Assembly (NCBI GenBank): GCA_023150915.1
Contig: JAKLKA010000034.1
Span: forward strand, 1 to 57,347
Origin: Polyangiaceae bacterium
GTDB lineage: Bacteria > Myxococcota_A > Polyangia > Polyangiales > Polyangiaceae
Length of the DNA: 57,347 bases
Reading direction: 5' to 3'
In this document: positions 52,012-57,347 of the stretch, in pieces
Numbering within the stretch: position 1 is the stretch's first letter
Layout of the letters: each line of letters starts with the position of its first letter
The notes under the pieces: model-generated
What the model was told of the DNA's origin: nothing
The model's input: only the letters and a program-made list of their open reading frames with translations
The model's database searches: none
Translations under genes and position numbers: made by a program

Positions 52012-53040
52012 GTGGTGCGGTGCAGCGTGGCGTGCTGGTGCCTGGTCGGGCTGCACGCCTGCACGCCCCAGCCTGCGCCGCGCCCCGCGACGGTCCCCGT
52101 TCCGCCCGCGCCGACGACCCCGGCCAGCGCGTCGGTAGCGTCGCCACCGGCCGCACGCGAGATCGCAGGCACCGTCACCACGCTGGCCACCGGCATGACC
52201 AACCCCGGCGAGCTGGTCGTCGACGAGGGCCACGTCTGGCTCTGCTCGTTCACTTCGCTGGTCCGCCTGGAGAAACACCGTGCCGCTCCGGCGCTGACCA
52301 TCGACGTCGGCGGCCACCCGATCGACATCGCGGATCGGGGACCCAGTCTGGCAGTGTCCGTGCACCAGCCGCCGAACGGCTGGCTACTGGTCGAGGTGGA
52401 CAAGCGCACGCTGACTGCGCGCACCTTGACCACGGGCCTCGAGGCGCAGCACATCGCGCTGACGGGGTCGGAGGTGGTGGCGGCCGACGCCACCGGCCGC
52501 ATCGCAGCGGTGGGCGTCGGCCAGCGCGAGGTCGCCAGCGGCCAGGGCTACGTGAGCGACATCGTCGCCGGCGCGGGCAAGCTGTGTTGGGCGTCGGGGG
52601 GCGACCTGGGGGCCGCCATGATGGCGGGCAAACCCCTCCCCGGTTCGGTGACCTGCGCGGATCCGTCGGGGGCGAACGCCGCGGTGCTGGCCCGGCCGGT
52701 CTTGCCCGTCGCCGTGGCGCTGACGCCGTCGTTTCTGGCGTATGCCGATTTCGAAGGCGTGCACACCCTTCGGGGCGCGGGTCCGCCTGTGCGACTCCAC
52801 GAGAGCGCCGGAACGCTCTTCGCCGTCACCGCCCTCGCGGCCGACGAGCGCGATGTGGTCTTCGGTCTGGGCTCGGCCACCGGCGACGCACCCGGCAAGC
52901 TGATGCGGCTCTCGCCGAGCGACGTCGGCGCGCGTGAGCTCGCCCGCTTCAGCGGCGCCGCGACGGCGCTGGGGATGGACGAGCGCGCGGTGTACGTGAG
53001 CAACATGCAGGCTGGTTCGGTCGCCCGCGTCGCGCGGTGA
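52012..53040 (+). CDS. Lipoprotein with beta-propeller-like repeats
   Basis: A 342-residue protein from tandem GTG codons at 52012/52015. Lipobox LHAC (C17), Pro/Ala linker, then repeating ~45-residue strands (GELVVDEGHVWLCSFTSLVRLEKH, IDIADRGPSLAVSV, DVVFGLGSATGDAPGKLMRLSPSDV, ALGMDERAVYVSNMQAGSVARVAR) typical of six- or seven-bladed propellers. No catalytic motif. Only 54 bp separate it from the divergent CBM96 gene. Confidence 0.75.
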   Translation: MVRCSVACWCLVGLHACTPQPAPRPATVPVPPAPTTPASASVASPPAAREIAGTVTTLATGMTNPGELVVDEGHVWLCSFTSLVRLEKHRAAPALTIDVGGHPIDIADRGPSLAVSVHQPPNGWLLVEVDKRTLTARTLTTGLEAQHIALTGSEVVAADATGRIAAVGVGQREVASGQGYVSDIVAGAGKLCWASGGDLGAAMMAGKPLPGSVTCADPSGANAAVLARPVLPVAVALTPSFLAYADFEGVHTLRGAGPPVRLHESAGTLFAVTALAADERDVVFGLGSATGDAPGKLMRLSPSDVGARELARFSGAATALGMDERAVYVSNMQAGSVARVAR

Positions 53041-53269
53041 GCGGTGCTGCGCCGCGCGTGACGGCCCAGGCCGATCAGTGCGCTGGCGTCGATCGGCGTC
53101 GATCCCGAGCGCCTCGTTCGGTCGGCCAGGAGTCGAACCGCCTGGACGGCGCGGTGTCCACGCGGCTGGACACTCCGGCGCACCAGGCGGGAAACCAGCG
53201 GAGAAATTCAGTGTCCGGCCCCTGGCACGCGGCGTGCTCTTCCCCCTCGCGAGGATAGAGGAGACGGTC

Positions 53270-53773
53270 ATGAAGATCTCGACGATGGCGGTGGTCGTGG
53301 CGTGGGCGTGGGTGGCGGCGGGATGCACGGTGAACGCGAGCCCTGTCGGAGACGATCAGGCGGCGGAAACCCCGGATGGCAAGCCCGAACCGGGCGACCC
53401 GGCGTCGTCCCCGGCCTGCGAGCGGCTCGACGATCTGGGCCTGGCTGCCGCGGGTGAGCCGCTGAAGCTCGGCAATCCGGAGGCGCTCGACGGCGTGTGC
53501 GTGAGCATCGAAGCGGGTGCCTTGAGCGCGGTCGCCGGAATCCAATGCCGCTGGGTCGAGCCCCGAGGGTTCTCGATCGCCGGGTGCGCAGACTGGTACG
53601 ACTGTGGCGGTTGCATCGTGCAACTGCGACATGACGCGAAGCTCGACGCTTGGACGCTCGAGGGCGTGTCGCCCGAGCGCGCCTGCGCTGCACTGGACGC
53701 GAAGTATTTCCTGATGCCGGGGCCGAGCTGCTCGGCGCACGAAGGGCCGGTTCCCCCGCTGACGCCGAGGTAG
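53270..53773 (+). CDS. Small Cys-rich lipoprotein
   Basis: A 167-residue protein, ATG 53270 behind AGAGGAG. Lipobox-like AAGC (C19), acidic Pro/Gly linker, then a compact domain with about eight Cys (GVCVSIE, QCRWVEP, GCADWYDCGGCIVQL, ACAALDA). Function unknown. The upstream gap 53041-53269 holds no gene. DUF58 starts 36 nt after its stop. Confidence 0.72.
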   Translation: MKISTMAVVVAWAWVAAGCTVNASPVGDDQAAETPDGKPEPGDPASSPACERLDDLGLAAAGEPLKLGNPEALDGVCVSIEAGALSAVAGIQCRWVEPRGFSIAGCADWYDCGGCIVQLRHDAKLDAWTLEGVSPERACAALDAKYFLMPGPSCSAHEGPVPPLTPR

Positions 53774-53809
53774 CCCCTGCGTCGGCTCCAGGCTAGCCTC
53801 CGGGCCGAG

Positions 53810-54691
53810 ATGATCCCCAAAGAGCTGATCAAGGCTCTGCGCAAGATCGAGATCACGACCAACCGGCTCGCCACCGAGCAGCTGTCGGGCAACTACACCT
53901 CGGTGTTCAAGGGCCAGGGCCTCGCGTTCCGCGAGGTGCGGCAGTACCAGCCCGGGGACGACGTACGCAGCATCGACTGGAACGTCAGCGCGCGCATGAA
54001 CGAGACCTACGTGAAGGTCTTCGTCGAAGAGCGCGAGATGACCGTCATGCTGGTAGTCGACCTGTCCGCCAGCGAGAGCTTCGGCACGCGCCGTTCGAGC
54101 AAGGCGGCCCTGGCGGCCGAGGTCGCGGCGCTCTGCGCCTTTTCGGCCATCAAGCACAACGACCGCGTGGGGCTGATCCTGTCCACCGACCAGGTCGAGA
54201 AGATCGTGCCGCCGATGAAGGGGCAGAAGCACGTGATGCGCGTGGTGCGCGAGATCCTGGGTGCCAAGCCCGAGCGCACCGGCACCGATCTCACGGTCGC
54301 CCTCGAGACCTTGTACAACGTGGCGCGTCGTCGCAGCGTGGCCTTCGTGCTCTCGGACTTCTTCACCAGCGGTTACGAGCGCACGCTAGCCCTGGCCGCC
54401 GCCCGCCACGACGTGATCCCCTGCATGCTGGTCGACCCGCGCGACGAAGAGCTGCCCGACGTGGGGCTGGCCACCTTCGAGGACCTGGAGAGCGGCGAGA
54501 GCATGCTGGTCGACACCTCGAGCCCCCGCGTGCGCGCGCACTATGCCCACCACATGCGAGCCTTGCGCGCCGAGCACGTGAAGATCTTCCGCAAGCTGGG
54601 CCTCGACCACGTCCTGATCCGGACCGATCAGCCCTACGTGAAGCCGCTGCGGGACCTGTTCGCGCGGCGGGCGCGGCGCCTGCGGCGGTGA
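53810..54691 (+). CDS. DUF58-family protein
   Basis: A 293-residue protein with the DUF58 core: TNRLATEQLSGNYTSVFKGQGLAFREVRQYQPGDDVRSIDWNVSARMNETYVKVFVEEREM, then a VWA-like domain with MIDAS-type DLSASES and later TGTDLTVAL. Unlike longer DUF58 proteins it has no N-terminal membrane helices. DUF58 proteins work with MoxR ATPases and are normally encoded beside them; here the only moxR in view ends at 11803, 42 kb away on the same strand. Confidence 0.92.
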   Translation: MIPKELIKALRKIEITTNRLATEQLSGNYTSVFKGQGLAFREVRQYQPGDDVRSIDWNVSARMNETYVKVFVEEREMTVMLVVDLSASESFGTRRSSKAALAAEVAALCAFSAIKHNDRVGLILSTDQVEKIVPPMKGQKHVMRVVREILGAKPERTGTDLTVALETLYNVARRRSVAFVLSDFFTSGYERTLALAAARHDVIPCMLVDPRDEELPDVGLATFEDLESGESMLVDTSSPRVRAHYAHHMRALRAEHVKIFRKLGLDHVLIRTDQPYVKPLRDLFARRARRLRR

Positions 54692-54810
54692 GGCGGCGGG
54701 CAAGCCTCGAGTGCGTGACCGCGTGGAGCGGCAAGCATCGGGGATGACTTCGGCGCGAAGCGTGTGCCGCGTCGCCGGTGCCACGCACGTCCCACGACGG
54801 TTGCGTGCGA

Positions 54811-54837
54811 CGCGTTGTGCCGTGCCGGCACAACGCG
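54811..54837. repeat. 11-bp perfect inverted repeat
   Basis: Arms CGCGTTGTGCC and GGCACAACGCG around the loop GTGCC, in the gap between the DUF58 gene and the long exported protein. No T-run follows. It could be an operator for the downstream gene or a weak terminator after DUF58. Confidence 0.6.
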
Positions 54838-54884
54838 CTCGGGTGCGAGCATGCTCGGATCGCAGCGCACCGCGCTGTGCTATC

Positions 54885-57347
54885 GTGGCCGCAGCACGGA
54901 GGGACCGCGATGAACCCAAGCTCGCTCGCTCGCTCGCAAGATTCGCGCCAAGCGCTTCGATCCTCGTGATGTCGGCGTCTTGCACGCACGACCCGCTGGC
55001 AAAGCAAGACATCGATCAGGGGCCAGGGGTCGTGGTTCCGCCCAAGGTGGTCGCCGATCCGGCGGTTCCCGGCGGCAAGCGGTCGACCCTGTTCATGAGC
55101 AACGCGTCCGTCGGCTCGCTGCGAAACGAGCTCAGCACGGTGCTCGACGTCGGAACGAGCTTCGATGCGAACGCACTCATCATCTTGAATCCGACTGCGG
55201 CGACGCTGCCTCCGAAAGGTTGCACCGCCGGGCCACAGCGGGCTTGCCTGAGGTTGGTGCGCGGCGGCAACTCTGACCTGGCGCAGCTCTCGGCGAACAT
55301 CCTCCCTGGCGCGAGCACGGTGAGCTACGACCCGAATCGGGTCACGATCCCTCCGTTCACTGGAAGCTTGCTCACGTCAGGGCTGGAGCTGGTGGGCATC
55401 GACCTGACGGACCTGGATTCACAGGGAAACGTCGTTCTCGACAGCTGGACCATCCGTGCGGCAGCGCTGTTCCCGTGGAACGACACCGAGCTCGGGCTCC
55501 GGCTCGCTCCGACCGAAACCTACTTCGGCAGCCGGGTCGGGAAGATGGGCGTGTGGATGCCCGCGACGCTCACGCCCAACTTCGCGTTGACCGCGCAGAA
55601 CGACTGCCACCTCGGGGGCAGCCCGGGCTACCCGCAGTTTCCAGGCAGCCTCGGCCCGGAAACCTGCGCCGAGATCATGACCGGCCTGAACGACTCACTC
55701 GGCGACATCTCCGAATACATCCCTGGCACGGAGCCGACCGACTTCCACTGCAACGACTTCAGGCTATACACGACCATCCGGCGCATCCGGCTGTGGCTGG
55801 GGCTCGTGCCGCGAGTCATTCCGGGCTGCGTTCCAAGCCAGTTCAATTCCCAGAACGACTGGATGGAGAACGTCCCCGGCGGCCATCGCTACCGCCAGGG
55901 GTGCCTGGCAGTAGACTTCGCGCTCGACGCGGACGCGAGCGCTTCGACCGAGGGCTCGACCGCGGACATCAAGGTTTCGGCGAACATCGACGACTGCTCG
56001 GACGTCGTGAAATTCGCCTGCGACCACGTTGTGAACTGCCCTCACAAGGCCAGCGAGATCGCCGCGAAGCAGATCCCGTCGAAGGTGGTCCCGATGCTGC
56101 GCAAGCAGCTCGCGACCCAGCTCGCGCCGCTGTTCTCGTACGCAGGCGGAGCCAGCTCGCCGTACAACAAGCCTGCACCGGGGTCAGCCTGCGACGCGCT
56201 GAGCAGCCCGGCGTGCCGTGCGGCGATTCGGAACCATCATCTGCCGGCTTCGCTCACCCGCCTGGCGTACGGCTGGTTCGCAAACGCCTTCGCCTCGTTC
56301 GACTCGACGCCCAGCTACCAGTTCCCGGTGGTCGGCGTCGAGGTGCCGTGCATGTCCGGGTTCGACGTGGTCGAGCAGCCCTCCGGGGAGCTGGCCTGCG
56401 TGCGGTGTCAGAAGAACTGCTCGTACGACAAGAAGCTCGGGCAATGCCTCCCTGACTCGCCAAAGCCCGGCGGAGGAGTCCAATTCTGCGACGCGCAGTG
56501 GTCGCTTCCCCAGGTTCTCAACCTGCACTACGCGACGGACCACGACGCGGACGGCATCGCGACGAACAAGGACAACTGCCCGGACACGCCGAACCCTTCG
56601 CAGTCGGACAAGGACGGCGACGGGCTGGGTGACACCTGCGATCTTTGCCCGTGCACCGAAGGTCCGGATGTGGACGGGGACGGCGTGTGCGCGGTGGCCT
56701 GCAACGGCCCCGGCGACAACTGCCCGAGCGTCGCGAACCCGAACCAAGAGAACTGCAACCTGGACGCGGAAGTGGCGCGCAGCGCCGAGACCCTGGGTGA
56801 TGCCTGCGATCCGGTGCCCTGCCCACGCTTCACGCCGGTCTTCAACAAGGCCAGCGTGGTCGGGGAGCACAAGGGGCCCCTCTACACCGACGTGAAGGTG
56901 AAGCAGTCGCTCGACCACATCACGTTCGAACCCATCGGGTCACGCTCCAAGACGGCAACGACGCTGACCGAGGTGCCGGTGGAAGTGGCGCAGACGCACT
57001 ACCGGTACTGCGTGGACAATGGCAACGTCGGCGCCGAGTGCTTCCTCGGTACCGCCATCCACGACTCCTGGCTGAACAAGGCTTCGAGCGCAGCGCTAGA
57101 GGACACTTTCACGCTCTGGCACCGCGTCACCATGAACGGACTGGGCCTCGGCGTCCCGGAGGGTGCCCAGACGTACCAGGACGGAGCCAAGTTCTCGCGA
57201 ACCTGGAGCTTCGGCGCCGATTTCAAGGCGTGGAAGGCGAGCGCCTGGGGCGCGCCCTGGATCCCCGATCTGGTCGCGGCGGCTGCCCCATCGAACACCG
57301 ACGCCTTCTTCTCGTTCCAAGGCCGGTTCTGGGTCCACGCCGCCACC
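54885..57347 (+). CDS. Large exported TSP3-repeat protein, 3' end missing
   Basis: The frame is open without a stop to the last base, so at least 793 residues (from ATG 54969) are encoded and the C-terminus lies outside. GTG 54885 is an alternative start that adds a basic, signal-like segment (LARSLARFAPSASILVMSASC) ending in a possible lipidated Cys; I use it because the ATG start leaves no hydrophobic core. The visible part has a Cys-containing N-terminal domain (~30-470), then from ~520 thrombospondin type 3 calcium motifs: DHDADGIATNKDNCPDTPNPSQ, DKDGDGLGDTCD, DVDGDGVCAV, DNCPSVANPNQENC. Likely a surface adhesion or matrix protein. Confidence 0.82.
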   Translation, partial: MAAARRDRDEPKLARSLARFAPSASILVMSASCTHDPLAKQDIDQGPGVVVPPKVVADPAVPGGKRSTLFMSNASVGSLRNELSTVLDVGTSFDANALIILNPTAATLPPKGCTAGPQRACLRLVRGGNSDLAQLSANILPGASTVSYDPNRVTIPPFTGSLLTSGLELVGIDLTDLDSQGNVVLDSWTIRAAALFPWNDTELGLRLAPTETYFGSRVGKMGVWMPATLTPNFALTAQNDCHLGGSPGYPQFPGSLGPETCAEIMTGLNDSLGDISEYIPGTEPTDFHCNDFRLYTTIRRIRLWLGLVPRVIPGCVPSQFNSQNDWMENVPGGHRYRQGCLAVDFALDADASASTEGSTADIKVSANIDDCSDVVKFACDHVVNCPHKASEIAAKQIPSKVVPMLRKQLATQLAPLFSYAGGASSPYNKPAPGSACDALSSPACRAAIRNHHLPASLTRLAYGWFANAFASFDSTPSYQFPVVGVEVPCMSGFDVVEQPSGELACVRCQKNCSYDKKLGQCLPDSPKPGGGVQFCDAQWSLPQVLNLHYATDHDADGIATNKDNCPDTPNPSQSDKDGDGLGDTCDLCPCTEGPDVDGDGVCAVACNGPGDNCPSVANPNQENCNLDAEVARSAETLGDACDPVPCPRFTPVFNKASVVGEHKGPLYTDVKVKQSLDHITFEPIGSRSKTATTLTEVPVEVAQTHYRYCVDNGNVGAECFLGTAIHDSWLNKASSAALEDTFTLWHRVTMNGLGLGVPEGAQTYQDGAKFSRTWSFGADFKAWKASAWGAPWIPDLVAAAAPSNTDAFFSFQGRFWVHAAT

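Noticed and set aside
11804-53809. The whole 42 kb between moxR and DUF58 as one inserted genomic island
   Set aside because: No integrase, border repeats or composition shift span it, and it contains ordinary myxobacterial genes; only a local scar near moxR is supported.

Overview
The window looks like a chromosomal segment of a myxobacterium, most likely order Polyangiales (Myxococcota). The evidence is very high GC with strong third-position bias, many lipoproteins with Gly/Ser/Thr-rich linkers behind the lipobox, Hanks-type kinases and one degenerate kinase, a MYXO-CTERM-like C-terminus, an IgGFc-binding-type protein and thrombospondin type 3 calcium-binding motifs. I see no rRNA, tRNA, CRISPR array or intact insertion sequence. 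About 50 genes fill the window; most intergenic gaps are under 150 bp.

Layout. 1-10.7 kb: secreted and cell-surface genes (Cys-rich protein, GH1 beta-glucosidase lipoprotein coupled to a membrane protein, membrane-anchored pseudokinase, VWA lipoprotein, alpha/beta hydrolase, lipoproteins). 10.7-13.3 kb: five 11-bp phased repeats, a moxR ATPase gene, an unknown gene, a DUF559 endonuclease-like gene, palindromes, and a decayed second copy of the moxR 3' end plus the start of the next gene. 13.3-19.1 kb: an orphan ECF sigma factor, a translationally coupled operon (outer membrane protein, CPBP intramembrane protease, beta-lactamase-fold hydrolase), and a membrane-linked Ser/Thr kinase. 19.4-23.4 kb: zinc-ribbon protein, large repeat-type lipoprotein, winged-helix fragment, carbohydrate-binding-like lipoprotein.

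23.4-30.0 kb is the clearest metabolic system: a tight four-gene minus-strand operon for the storage polymer cyanophycin. It runs isoaspartyl dipeptidase, cyanophycinase, cyanophycin synthetase CphA, then a CphA-like protein that keeps the N-terminal and Mur-ligase parts but has no ATP-grasp domain. The set could make the polymer (CphA), cut it to beta-Asp-Arg dipeptides (CphB) and split these to Asp and Arg (IadA). The fourth protein has no obvious textbook role and is the best candidate here for new biochemistry.

30.0-40.2 kb: MFS transporter, two tandem beta-barrel-like proteins, an AAA ATPase/DUF4143 gene behind an AT-rich palindrome with a divergent 41-residue reading frame, phosphoesterase, DUF1345 protein, a receptor kinase with a multi-span membrane sensor, and a divergent PRPP-synthetase homologue. 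40.2-57.3 kb: acyl-CoA dehydrogenase with an acetoacetate-decarboxylase-like partner, CocE/NonD hydrolase, a polyhydroxyalkanoate-system protein, SMP-30-like protein, surface proteins, a DUF58 protein (the usual moxR partner, here about 42 kb from it), and a long TSP3-repeat protein that runs off the end.

Coordinates, frames and motifs were read directly. Family names rest on recognised motifs without database searches. Start codons are the least certain part and alternatives are given.
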